Assembly: GCA_004525275.1 (NCBI GenBank)
Contig: SPCO01000030.1
Coordinates: 1-10,583 of the forward strand
Direction of reading: 5' to 3'
Length of the DNA: 10,583 nucleotides
Source of the DNA: Thermomicrobiales bacterium
GTDB taxonomy: Bacteria > Chloroflexota > Limnocylindria > Limnocylindrales > CSP1-4
This document shows positions 1 to 6,517 of this stretch, piece after piece. The position numbers and the translations under genes are program-made. The notes beneath the pieces were generated by a model, which was not told where the DNA came from, ran no database searches, and saw only the letters and a program-made list of their open reading frames with translations. Numbering within the stretch: position 1 is the stretch's first letter; each line of letters begins with the position of its first letter.

Positions 1-128
1 CCGGCAAGGTCGGCGGCTCGTGGCCGGACGAGATCCTGGTGCTTCTCGGGTTCTCTGGGCGGGGCGACAAGGACCTCGCCGCGCTCGAACGGTTTGCGGA
101 TGTCGAACCGTGGGAGAGCGTCCGATGA
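1..128 (+). CDS. trpB: Tryptophan synthase beta subunit, C-terminal end (partial)
   Basis: Only the last 41 codons are present; the frame enters from the left edge and ends at TGA 126-128. The tail contains FSGRGDKDLAAL, which matches the conserved C-terminal SGRGDKD segment of TrpB, the pyridoxal-phosphate subunit that condenses indole with serine. In the family this loop lies near the cofactor phosphate and the C-terminal end of the active site. The stop overlaps the trpA start as ATGA, the usual translationally coupled trpBA arrangement giving equal amounts of the alpha2beta2 complex. The PLP lysine and the rest of the active site lie outside the window, so integrity of the gene cannot be judged. 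Identification rests on a short motif plus the trpA neighbour, and is strong in combination. Confidence 0.9.
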   Translation, partial: GKVGGSWPDEILVLLGFSGRGDKDLAALERFADVEPWESVR

Positions 129-991
129 CGCCCGCCCCAGGGGACGTGGCCCCCGACGTCGGCACGAACGGCACCGCCGGCGCGATCCGGATCGTGGCCG
201 CCTTCGCCCGAGCGCAGCACGACGGCCGCGCAGCACTCATCCCCTACGTCGTCGCGGGATATCCGGACGCGGATACGAGTTTCGGGGTGGCGCTCGCCGC
301 GGCGGATGCCGGTGCGGACCTGCTCGAGGTCGGGCTGCCGTACTCAGACCCCCTGGCCGACGGGGCCACGCTGCAACGAGCGTCCGGGGTCGCGCTCGGC
401 GCCGGCGCGACGCTGGAACGCTCGCTCCGGCTCATCGAGCGGATCGGGACCGCCCGGCCGGATCTCCCGGTGGTCCCGATGGGGTATGCAAACCAGGTCA
501 TCGGTGGCGGCGACGGCGAGGTCGTGGCCAGGCGTCTGGCCGGAGCTGGAGCGGCCGGCTTGATCGTCGCCGACCTCACCCCTGACGAGGGAGCACCGTT
601 CGAAGCCGTTGCTCGAGCCGTCGGGCTGGCCGTCGTCTACCTGGTCGCGCCCACCACCCCGGCGGACCGGCGAGCGGTCGTGGCGGCCCGCAGCGGCGGC
701 TTCCTCTATTGCGTCTCGCTGGTCGGGGTCACCGGCGCCCGGGCGTCGCTGCCCGCGAGCGTCGGCAAGCTCGTTCGGGACGTGCGCGCCGTGTCTCCTG
801 TCCCTGTCGCGGTCGGTTTCGGGCTGAGTCGCCCGGCGCACGTCCGGGCGATCACGAAGGCTGGCGCGGACGGCATCATCGTGGCTTCTGCGCTCGTGGA
901 CGCGCTCGGTCCAGATGGCCGTGACATCGCTCGGCTTCGTCGACTCGTTGGTGAGCTCCGCGCAGCAACCGTTCGGATCGCGCCAGCGTGA
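125..991 (+). CDS. trpA: Tryptophan synthase alpha subunit
   Basis: A 288-residue TIM-barrel protein of normal family length (about 260-290). It cleaves indole-3-glycerol phosphate to indole and glyceraldehyde 3-phosphate and channels indole to TrpB. The two catalytic acids are visible: Glu68 in LLEVGLPYSDPLADG and Asp79 in the same stretch, with the 11-residue spacing of E. coli Glu49/Asp60. The flexible loop VSLVGVTGAR (about 197-206) and the phosphate-binding GFGLSRPAHV (231-240) are also present. The ATG at 125 is chosen because it overlaps the trpB stop (ATGA); the frame is open further upstream to 20, but that part lies inside trpB. About 20 residues before the barrel start (GDVAPDVGTNGTAG) look like an unstructured N-terminal extension. 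Nothing suggests inactivation. Confidence 0.97.
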   Translation: MTPAPGDVAPDVGTNGTAGAIRIVAAFARAQHDGRAALIPYVVAGYPDADTSFGVALAAADAGADLLEVGLPYSDPLADGATLQRASGVALGAGATLERSLRLIERIGTARPDLPVVPMGYANQVIGGGDGEVVARRLAGAGAAGLIVADLTPDEGAPFEAVARAVGLAVVYLVAPTTPADRRAVVAARSGGFLYCVSLVGVTGARASLPASVGKLVRDVRAVSPVPVAVGFGLSRPAHVRAITKAGADGIIVASALVDALGPDGRDIARLRRLVGELRAATVRIAPA

Positions 992-1650
992 TGTTCGGTG
1001 TCGGGCGAGTCGCCGTCTCTATCGAGTCCACGCCCAAGAAGGCGTTCGCCAGCGCGGCCGATTGGCCTGGTTGGGCACGCGCCGGCAGGACAGAGGAGCA
1101 GGCGCTCGAGGCGCTGGCGGACTACGCGGTTCGATACGCGGCGGTCGCCGATCTCGCCGGCGAACCGTTCGCTCCCGCGTCCTACGAGATCGTCAACCGG
1201 GTGACCGGAGGGGCGAGCACCGATTTTGGCGTCCCATCGGCGATCACCGACCTTGACCGGCGACCCGTGACGGCCACCGAGGCCGAGCGTCGGGCCAACC
1301 TGGCTGACGCTGCGTGGGCCGTATTCGATCGAATCGCGGTCGGCGGCCCTGCGGAGCTCAGGAAGGGCCCGCGGGGCGGCGGTCGGGACCGCGACAAGAT
1401 GATCGGACACGTCATCTCGTCGGATCACGCGTACGCCCGCGAGATCGGCCATCGGGGTCCGGAGCCGGAAGCCCACGATCGGGCTGCGATCCGGGCGGAG
1501 CGTGACGGCGTGCTCGAGATCCTTCGCCGACCGTCCGACGGTGCGGCCCTGGCCGGTCGCAGGTGGACGACCCGTTATGCAGCGCACCGGATCGCCTGGC
1601 ACGCCCTCGATCACGCGTGGGAAATGGAGGACCGCGCGGTTCCCGGCTGA
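991..1650 (+). CDS. Uncharacterised protein with DinB/YfiT-like C-terminus, coupled to trpA
   Basis: A 219-residue protein starting at ATG 991, which shares one base with the trpA stop (TGATG); GTG 988 is an alternative start one codon earlier. I recognise the type but not a proven function. Residues about 135-215 carry spaced histidines (GHVISSDH, His140 and His146) and a terminal IAWHALDHAWEMEDR (His204, His208). This arrangement resembles the metal-binding histidines of the DinB/YfiT four-helix-bundle superfamily. The first 50 residues, including FASAADWPGWARAGRTEEQALEAL, read like the beta-beta-beta-alpha pattern of HicB-type domains. No signal peptide or membrane segment is visible. Co-translation with trpBA suggests co-expression but not a role in tryptophan synthesis. 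The DinB-like assignment is an inference from motif pattern. Confidence 0.75.
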   Translation: MFGVGRVAVSIESTPKKAFASAADWPGWARAGRTEEQALEALADYAVRYAAVADLAGEPFAPASYEIVNRVTGGASTDFGVPSAITDLDRRPVTATEAERRANLADAAWAVFDRIAVGGPAELRKGPRGGGRDRDKMIGHVISSDHAYAREIGHRGPEPEAHDRAAIRAERDGVLEILRRPSDGAALAGRRWTTRYAAHRIAWHALDHAWEMEDRAVPG

Positions 1651-1670
1651 CGAGATACGTCTGAGATACG

Positions 1671-1693
1671 TGGCAGCCGAGTGCGGCCTGCCA
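1671..1693. terminator. Candidate hairpin terminator between convergent operons
   Basis: Twenty bases after the stop of the plus-strand gene, TGGCAGCCG can fold on CGGC(C)TGCCA with an AGTG tetraloop. This gives nine base pairs with a single bulged C. No T-run follows on either strand, so it is not a canonical intrinsic terminator. It may still act as a stem-only terminator or a 3'-end stabiliser for one or both convergent operons. Confidence 0.35.
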
Positions 1694-1711
1694 TCGTCGC
1701 ATCCATGTGGC

Positions 1712-1730
1712 TCGACCCGTTCGTGGTCGA
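1712..1730. repeat. Inverted repeat in the convergent intergenic gap
   Basis: TCGACC and GGTCGA form a perfect 6-bp stem around a 7-base loop; an overlapping alternative pairs GTTCG with CGAAC (1719-1732). It lies midway between the two converging stop codons and could assist termination of either operon. The rest of the 1651-1807 gap shows only a short direct repeat, GAGATACGT at 1652-1660 and 1663-1671. Confidence 0.25.
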
Positions 1731-1807
1731 ACACTGCCGGATCATTTGGAGTGATGACAGCGGGTCGGACGGCGACACGCGATGGTCCACCGTTCAGATG
1801 TGGGCGC

Positions 1808-2674
1808 TCACGGATCCGTATGGAAGAGGCGCATCACCTGGTCCGCCGCGATCGGCCGACGAGTTCTTATGAGGCCGACCGCCGCGGCGGACTCGCCGAT
1901 CAGCTCGTCGGCGGCTCGACCGGACGCGCGTAGATCGCGAACGGACGTGTCGCTGTCGGCCTTGGACAGCTTGCGACCGTCCGGACGCCGCACGAGTGGG
2001 TGATGGGCGAACGACGCCGGCCGAGCACGACCCAGCAACCGACCGAGTCTGATCTGGGCCGCCGTCGCTCCAAGCAGGTCGCGCCCGCGCACGACCAGGT
2101 CGATCTCTTGCCGGAGGTCATCCACGACCACCGAGAAGAAGTAGGTCCAGTTGCCTTCACGGGCTCGGATCGGTGGGTCGCCGTGCGACGCCACCGCGTC
2201 CGTGCATGGTCCGACGAGCGCGTCCATCCACGACTCGGATCCACCACCGAGTGCGACGCGAAGCGTCGGCCCGTCGATCGCACGTTGCCGGCAGGCACCC
2301 GGACAGCCAGGACCGCGCCACGCCTTGCCCCGCTCAGCGGCCCAGCGCTCGAAGGTCGTCCGCGAACAGTCGCAGCCGTAGACAAGGCCTTCGTCCTGGA
2401 GTCCGGCCGCTGCTGCCGAGTACGGCGTTCCATCCTCGCTCTGCCGAACCGGTCCCGCATCGGGCGCAAATCCGAGCCAGGCCAGGTCCTCCAGGATCGC
2501 GGCGTCATAGCCGGGACGCGTGCGCAGCCGATCGTGATCCTCGATCCGAAGGAGGACTGAACCGCCCGCGGCCCGTGCCATTCCCCAGACGAAGATCGCG
2601 CTGGCCGCGTGACCGAGGTGGAGATAGCCCGTCGGGGCTGGGGCGAAACGCGTTCGCCCGGGAGGCGCGGCCAT
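1808..2674 (-). CDS. gluQ: Glutamyl-Q tRNA(Asp) synthetase
   Basis: A 288-residue catalytic-core-only homologue of glutamyl-tRNA synthetase. The family activates glutamate and attaches it to the queuosine in the anticodon of tRNA(Asp), not to the tRNA 3' end. Visible class I signatures are FAPAPTGYLHLGH (HIGH-type HLGH at 19-22), RIEDHDRLRTRP (43-54) and RKLSKAD (KMSKS-type, 234-240). The length matches GluQ-RS (about 300), and the anticodon-binding half of true GluRS (about 470-500 residues) is absent. A zinc site is suggested by Cys101, Cys103, Cys124 and Cys128; E. coli YadB has Tyr at the third position, so this would be an all-Cys version. The ATG at 2674 puts the ATP motif at the usual distance; I see no good ribosome binding site. 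It lies 57 bases after the chorismate mutase, probably the last gene of the operon. A discriminating GluRS fragment is a less likely alternative. Confidence 0.88.
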   Translation of the reverse strand: MAAPPGRTRFAPAPTGYLHLGHAASAIFVWGMARAAGGSVLLRIEDHDRLRTRPGYDAAILEDLAWLGFAPDAGPVRQSEDGTPYSAAAAGLQDEGLVYGCDCSRTTFERWAAERGKAWRGPGCPGACRQRAIDGPTLRVALGGGSESWMDALVGPCTDAVASHGDPPIRAREGNWTYFFSVVVDDLRQEIDLVVRGRDLLGATAAQIRLGRLLGRARPASFAHHPLVRRPDGRKLSKADSDTSVRDLRASGRAADELIGESAAAVGLIRTRRPIAADQVMRLFHTDP

Positions 2675-2731
2675 CGTCAGGGTACGAGTGACGGCGTTCG
2701 CAGGACGACCTGGTGCGGATCTTGATCCCCC

Positions 2732-3055
2732 TCAGTCGTCGTCGACACCAGCGCCCCCCGCGTCGAGACGGTCGCGCGCCTCGAGCGCCCGAGTGGCGCT
2801 GATCAGGCGACGGTAGAGCGCCAGGAGGTCGGCTTGCGGCATCGGTCCGCGATTGGCCATCGTGACTCGCAGGAGCACTTCACGCTCACGATCCCGGTCG
2901 CGGATGGCCCGCCGTCCAAGGGCCGCCTTCTCTCGTCCGGTCAGGCGGGCCAATTCCGAGCGGTCGTTGAGCAACGCGACAATCCGGCGGTCGATGGCGT
3001 CGATCCGCTGTCGGAGCCGCCGAAGCTCGGGCGTCTCGATCGGCTTGTCAGCCAC
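2732..3055 (-). CDS. Chorismate mutase, AroQ-fold (monofunctional)
   Basis: A 107-residue all-helical protein converting chorismate to prephenate, the first step toward Phe and Tyr. Residues aligning with the E. coli mutase active site are visible: Arg15 (LRQRIDAID), Arg32 (NDRSELA), Lys43 (GREK), Asp53, Arg56 and Glu57 (RDRDRERE), and Glu92 (TRALE) at the Gln88 position. The length (about 90-110) fits a stand-alone enzyme, with no prephenate dehydratase or dehydrogenase domain. I chose GTG 3055, which overlaps the aroQ stop by 8 bases. The frame also opens at TTG 3094, adding 13 residues but overlapping aroQ by 47 bases. Neither start has a strong ribosome binding site. The last residues (DAGGAGVDDD) are an acidic tail. 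The fold name AroQ must not be confused with the neighbouring aroQ dehydratase. Confidence 0.92.
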   Translation of the reverse strand: MADKPIETPELRRLRQRIDAIDRRIVALLNDRSELARLTGREKAALGRRAIRDRDREREVLLRVTMANRGPMPQADLLALYRRLISATRALEARDRLDAGGAGVDDD

Positions 3056-3488
3056 GATCGGGACCTGGTCGGCGGGCGATCGAATCGAGCGCAAGGTGAT
3101 AACCGCGGGCGCCCTGCCCGACGATCGATTCGAGCGCGATGTCCGTCAGATAGTTGACCAGGCGAAAGGACTCGCGCTGGGCGGGGTCGGACAGGTGGAC
3201 CTCGATGAACGGCCGATCGATCGCCAGGAGCGCATCGCGCAGCGCCACGCTGGTGTGGGTGAGGCCGCCGGCGTTGACGATCGCGACATCGAAGTCGCGC
3301 CGCTGCAATCGATCGATGAGCGCACCCTCGTGATTCGACTGGAAGAAGTCGAGCGTGAGTCCGAGATCGGCACCGTGAATGACCATCGCGGCATGGATCT
3401 CATCGAGCGAGTCATGGCCGTAGATCTCGGGTTCGCGCGTCCCGACCATGTTGATGTTCGGTCCCTGGAGGACCAGCACGGTCGTCAT
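3048..3488 (-). CDS. aroQ: 3-dehydroquinate dehydratase, type II
   Basis: A 146-residue flavodoxin-like protein of standard type II length that dehydrates 3-dehydroquinate to 3-dehydroshikimate (third shikimate step); type II enzymes are usually dodecamers. Motifs in order: VLQGPNINMVGTREPEIYG (Asn11, Arg18 and catalytic Tyr23 on the mobile lid), VNAGGLTHTSVALRDAL (Asn72 and His78) and IEVHLSD (His98, the partner base). VNAGG replaces the more common VNPGA/NPAA version, a mild substitution. The start ATG overlaps the aroKB stop (ATGA) and the end overlaps the chorismate mutase start, so three genes are tightly coupled. The C-terminal ARRPGPDRG is a short extra tail. Confidence 0.97.
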   Translation of the reverse strand: MTTVLVLQGPNINMVGTREPEIYGHDSLDEIHAAMVIHGADLGLTLDFFQSNHEGALIDRLQRRDFDVAIVNAGGLTHTSVALRDALLAIDRPFIEVHLSDPAQRESFRLVNYLTDIALESIVGQGARGYHLALDSIARRPGPDRG

Positions 3489-5140
3489 CGGACGCTCGCG
3501 GTCGGACGGAGCAGCAGGCTGGCAGCCGCCCGTTCGACGGTCTCAGGATCGACATCGTCTCGGACGACCACGCCATCGGCTGTCGGCAGGACCCAGCGTT
3601 GCCGGCCCGCGACGCGTTTCTTGTCGGTCGTCAGATGGCCCATGACTGCCTCGAGGGAGTAGGGAAGGGGCTCGATCGCCAGTCCGACCGCGTCGAGCAG
3701 GTGGTCGAGCCGCTCAGCCCGCTCGCGCGGTGTCACGCCGACCTCGAGTCCGATCCGGATCGCCGCTCGCAGCCCATAGGCCACAGCCTCCCCGTGAAGC
3801 AAGTCGTTGTAACCAGCCGCCGCCTCGAAGGCATGTCCGAGCGTATGCCCAAGGTTGAGCGTGATCCGACCTGCGGCGGCGCCCCGCTCACGTTCGTCGG
3901 CGGTGACGCCCTCCACCTTGGCCCAGGCGGCTCGCTCCACGACTTCGGCGAGGACCCCCCGTTCGAAAACGTGCGCTTCTGCGCCAGCGATCGCTGCCCC
4001 ATCGGTTTCGAGCAGATCGAAAAGGCGTGAATCGCCGAGGGCAGCCATCTTGATCGCCTCCCCGAGAGCGGCTCTTCGATGGCGTTCCGGGAGGGTCCCC
4101 AGATACCGCAGGTCGATGACGATCGCCGTGGGCTGATGGAAGGCGCCGATGAGGTTCTTGCCGTCCGGCAGGTCGACGCCGGTCTTGCCTCCGATCGACG
4201 AGTCGATCTGGGCGACCAGCGTGGTCGGCACGTGGATGACCCGGATCCCCCGGAGGTAGATGGCGGCCAGGAACCCGGCCGCGTCGCCGAGTGCGCCGCC
4301 CCCGACCGCCACGATCACGTCGTCGCGCTCGACCCCCAGCGCCGCGAGGTCGCGAGCCGCAGCCTCGATCACGGCCATGTGTTTCGCCGCCTCACCCTCA
4401 GGCAGCAGGACGTGGACGATCTCGAGGCCGCCGGCGCGTAGATCGTCGGCGAACGACTCGCCGTGGGCGGCCCATGCACCCGGCTCGCTGACGATCGTCG
4501 CCCGGAGAGCCCCCAGACGGGCAAGCTCCCCAGCGACGGTTCTTGCCCCGATGCCATCGCCAAGCACGATCCGGCCGATCGATGTAGCCGCGCGAAGCAG
4601 GGTGGTCGTATCGGCGAGGTAGTCGAGGCCTGCGATGTGTTCTTGAACGGCGTCCACCACGCCGGGTACCTCGGAAATGCCCGATTGATGGACATCCGCG
4701 GCCGCATAGAATCGCTCGCGCTTGGCACCGAGGTCGCGGATCGTCCCGATCGGGTCCCGGCTGGTTACCAGCGGTCGGACGCGCGGCGAGCGTCGCAGGC
4801 GCTGAGCCAGGACCTCCGGCCGGCCGTCGAGCCAGACCGAGCGCCGACCCCGGAATAGCGACCAGCGATTGCGCGGATCGACGATCGTGCCGCCCCCGGT
4901 CGAGATCACGCGTCGCACATCCGGGGCGGGATCGGCTGGTCCCAGGCTGGCGATCGCCGCCCGCTCCAGGTCGCGAAAGGCGGACTCGCCATCGGCTTCG
5001 AAGATCTCCGGGATCGAGCGCCCCGACGCTGATTCGATTCGTTCGTCGAGATCGACGAACGACGCGCCATGGCGACCGGCCAGCCGACGCCCGACGACGC
5101 TCTTGCCACTCCCCGGCAGGCCGACCATCACGACATCCAT
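3485..5140 (-). CDS. aroKB: Bifunctional shikimate kinase / 3-dehydroquinate synthase (AroK-AroB fusion)
   Basis: A 551-residue fusion in one uninterrupted frame. Residues 1 to about 170 are shikimate kinase: Walker A GLPGSGKS (7-14), substrate-binding DLDE (30-33), Arg56, STGGGTIVDP (80-89) and the arginine-rich lid RSPRVRPLV (117-125). Residues about 180-551 are dehydroquinate synthase: NAD-binding VAVGGGALGD (277-286), PTTLVAQIDSSIGGKTG (305-321), KNLIGAFHQP (328-337), and zinc ligands Glu361 (LGEAIKMA), His432 (LGHTLGH) and His449 (LLHGEAVAYG). The protein therefore carries steps 5 and 2 of the shikimate pathway, which are not consecutive reactions. Both active sites look intact. The start at 5140 has a GAGG sequence that overlaps the aroC stop, 9 bases ahead. 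The same kinase-first order is known from Thermotoga AroKB. Confidence 0.96.
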   Translation of the reverse strand: MDVVMVGLPGSGKSVVGRRLAGRHGASFVDLDERIESASGRSIPEIFEADGESAFRDLERAAIASLGPADPAPDVRRVISTGGGTIVDPRNRWSLFRGRRSVWLDGRPEVLAQRLRRSPRVRPLVTSRDPIGTIRDLGAKRERFYAAADVHQSGISEVPGVVDAVQEHIAGLDYLADTTTLLRAATSIGRIVLGDGIGARTVAGELARLGALRATIVSEPGAWAAHGESFADDLRAGGLEIVHVLLPEGEAAKHMAVIEAAARDLAALGVERDDVIVAVGGGALGDAAGFLAAIYLRGIRVIHVPTTLVAQIDSSIGGKTGVDLPDGKNLIGAFHQPTAIVIDLRYLGTLPERHRRAALGEAIKMAALGDSRLFDLLETDGAAIAGAEAHVFERGVLAEVVERAAWAKVEGVTADERERGAAAGRITLNLGHTLGHAFEAAAGYNDLLHGEAVAYGLRAAIRIGLEVGVTPRERAERLDHLLDAVGLAIEPLPYSLEAVMGHLTTDKKRVAGRQRWVLPTADGVVVRDDVDPETVERAAASLLLRPTASVR

Positions 5141-5151
5141 GCCCGCTCGCC

Positions 5152-6474
5152 TCAGTCGTCGCCGCCGGAGCCGGCTTCGTCGGAACCGGTCAGTCCGTGC
5201 GCTGGGGCGACCTCGCCTGCGGTCTCGTCGAACGCGTCACGTCGCCCGCCGGCGACCGGTGGCTCCGGAGCATCGGCGATCCGGGCCCGATAGCTGGCCA
5301 GGGCCGCCTTGACGTCGTCGAGCGTGTCGCCTCCGAACTTCTCGACGACGAATCCCGCGAGGGTGAGCATGACCATGGCCTCCGCCACGACCCCGGCAGC
5401 CGGCACGACACTGATGTCGCTGCGCTCGTAGTGCGCCTTGTCGACCGCTTCGCCGGTGATGAGGTCGGCCGACGGCAGCGGTCGGGCGAGCGTGGAGATG
5501 GGCTTGACAGCGCCGCGTACGACGAGCGGCTCGCCATTGGTCACGCCACCGGTCAGGCCTCCCGCGTTGTTGCTCCGGTGGATCCACAGGCCACCTTCGG
5601 CGCGCCCCTCGATGACATCGTGCACGTTGGAACCGAACCGTCGCGTCTGCTCGAATCCGAGCCCGAGCTCGACGCCCTTGACGATGTTGATGCTCATGAC
5701 CGCGGCGGCCAGCGCGCCATCGAGGCGGCGATCCCAGTGGACGTACGACCCGAGGCCGATGGGCAGCCCATGGACGACGACTTCGAAGACGCCACCGACC
5801 GTGTCACCGGCCGAGCGCGCCTCGTCGATCCGGGCGATCATCGCGGCCTCCGCCGTCGGATCGGGGCAACGCAGTGGCGATTCGTCGGCTTCGTCCCGCG
5901 AGCGCGTGCAGTTCGCCGGATCGGCAGCCACGCCGCCGACCTCAGCCGTGAATGACCACGTCTCGATCCCGAGTTCACGCAGGAACGCGCGGGCAACGCC
6001 GCCTGCGGCGACGCGTGCGGCCGTTTCGCGTGCAGAAGCACGCTCCAGAACGTTGCGGACGTCGTTGAAGCCGTATTTGAGGGCACCGGCGAGGTCGGCG
6101 TGACCCGGTCGGACGCGGGTGACCGGCGTGGCCCGTTTGTTGCCTTCGAGGGCCGCTTCGCGGAGCACCGCGGCTGCTTCGTCGTCGAGCGGCTCGACGG
6201 CCATCACCTGAGTCCAGTTCTCCCAATCGCGATTGCGAACCAGGAGAAGGATCGGTGACCCAAGGGTCACGCCGTACCGGACGCCGGCCAGGATCTCGGC
6301 ACGATCCTGTTCGATCGCCTGGCGGGCACCTCGCCCGTACCCTCGCTGGCGCCGGGCCAGATCGACGGCGATCGCATCGGCGCTCAATGCCAGGCCCGCC
6401 GGCACGCCTTCGATGGTTACGCCGAGCGTCGGTCCATGCGACTCGCCCGCGGTCAGGAAGCGGAAGGCAGTCAT
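5152..6474 (-). CDS. aroC: Chorismate synthase
   Basis: A 440-residue FMN-dependent enzyme that eliminates phosphate from EPSP to give chorismate, the last shared step. Family signatures: TAGESHGP (8-15, catalytic His13), RRQRGYGRG (41-49), RVRPGHADLAG (120-130, second catalytic His125), ERASARETAARVA (144-156), SNNAGGLTGG (301-310) and RSDISVVPAAGVVAEA (351-366). The catalytic fold ends near residue 397; the remaining 40 or so residues are a low-complexity, Gly/Asp/Glu-rich tail, which makes it longer than the usual 360-400. The start ATG 6474 is placed right before the conserved FRFLTAGESHG; no clear ribosome binding site precedes it in the 43-base gap after aroE, so translation may depend on coupling. 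It lies 11 bases before aroKB. Confidence 0.97.
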   Translation of the reverse strand: MTAFRFLTAGESHGPTLGVTIEGVPAGLALSADAIAVDLARRQRGYGRGARQAIEQDRAEILAGVRYGVTLGSPILLLVRNRDWENWTQVMAVEPLDDEAAAVLREAALEGNKRATPVTRVRPGHADLAGALKYGFNDVRNVLERASARETAARVAAGGVARAFLRELGIETWSFTAEVGGVAADPANCTRSRDEADESPLRCPDPTAEAAMIARIDEARSAGDTVGGVFEVVVHGLPIGLGSYVHWDRRLDGALAAAVMSINIVKGVELGLGFEQTRRFGSNVHDVIEGRAEGGLWIHRSNNAGGLTGGVTNGEPLVVRGAVKPISTLARPLPSADLITGEAVDKAHYERSDISVVPAAGVVAEAMVMLTLAGFVVEKFGGDTLDDVKAALASYRARIADAPEPPVAGGRRDAFDETAGEVAPAHGLTGSDEAGSGGDD

Positions 6475-6517
6475 CGTCGGTTCGTGCGCGCCTGCAGGTC
6501 CGTCGGCTCGCGCGCGA

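Noticed and set aside
1652..1671. Direct repeat GAGATACGT twice with an 11-base period, as a possible operator
   Set aside because: It sits just after a stop codon in a convergent gap with no promoter in view, and two short copies are too little to support a binding site.
706..1734. A 342-codon open frame on the minus strand opposite trpA and its downstream gene
   Set aside because: It lies antisense to two well-supported genes, its translation is rich in Arg, Gly, Ala and Ser without recognisable motifs, and such frames are expected in GC-rich DNA.
1681..1872. A 63-codon plus-strand frame in the convergent gap
   Set aside because: It has a GTG start without a ribosome binding site, overlaps the 3' end of gluQ by 65 bases, and shows no recognisable motif. 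A real small protein cannot be wholly excluded.
2675..2731. GGATC AA GATCC palindrome between chorismate mutase and gluQ as a terminator
   Set aside because: The loop would be two bases and no T-run follows on the transcribed strand; it cannot form a normal terminator hairpin.
3056..3094. TTG 3094 as start of the chorismate mutase
   Set aside because: TTG is a weak start, the extra 13 residues lie before the first helix, and the overlap with aroQ would be 47 bases; GTG 3055 gives an 8-base coupled overlap. Not excluded.
2853..3662. A 269-codon plus-strand open frame opposite chorismate mutase, aroQ and aroKB
   Set aside because: It is antisense to three genes with intact catalytic motifs and has no family signature; it is a by-product of GC-rich third positions.
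5197..5955. A 252-codon plus-strand open frame opposite aroC
   Set aside because: The composition (Asp/Arg/Gly rich, no hydrophobic core pattern) is that of a reverse-strand shadow of chorismate synthase.
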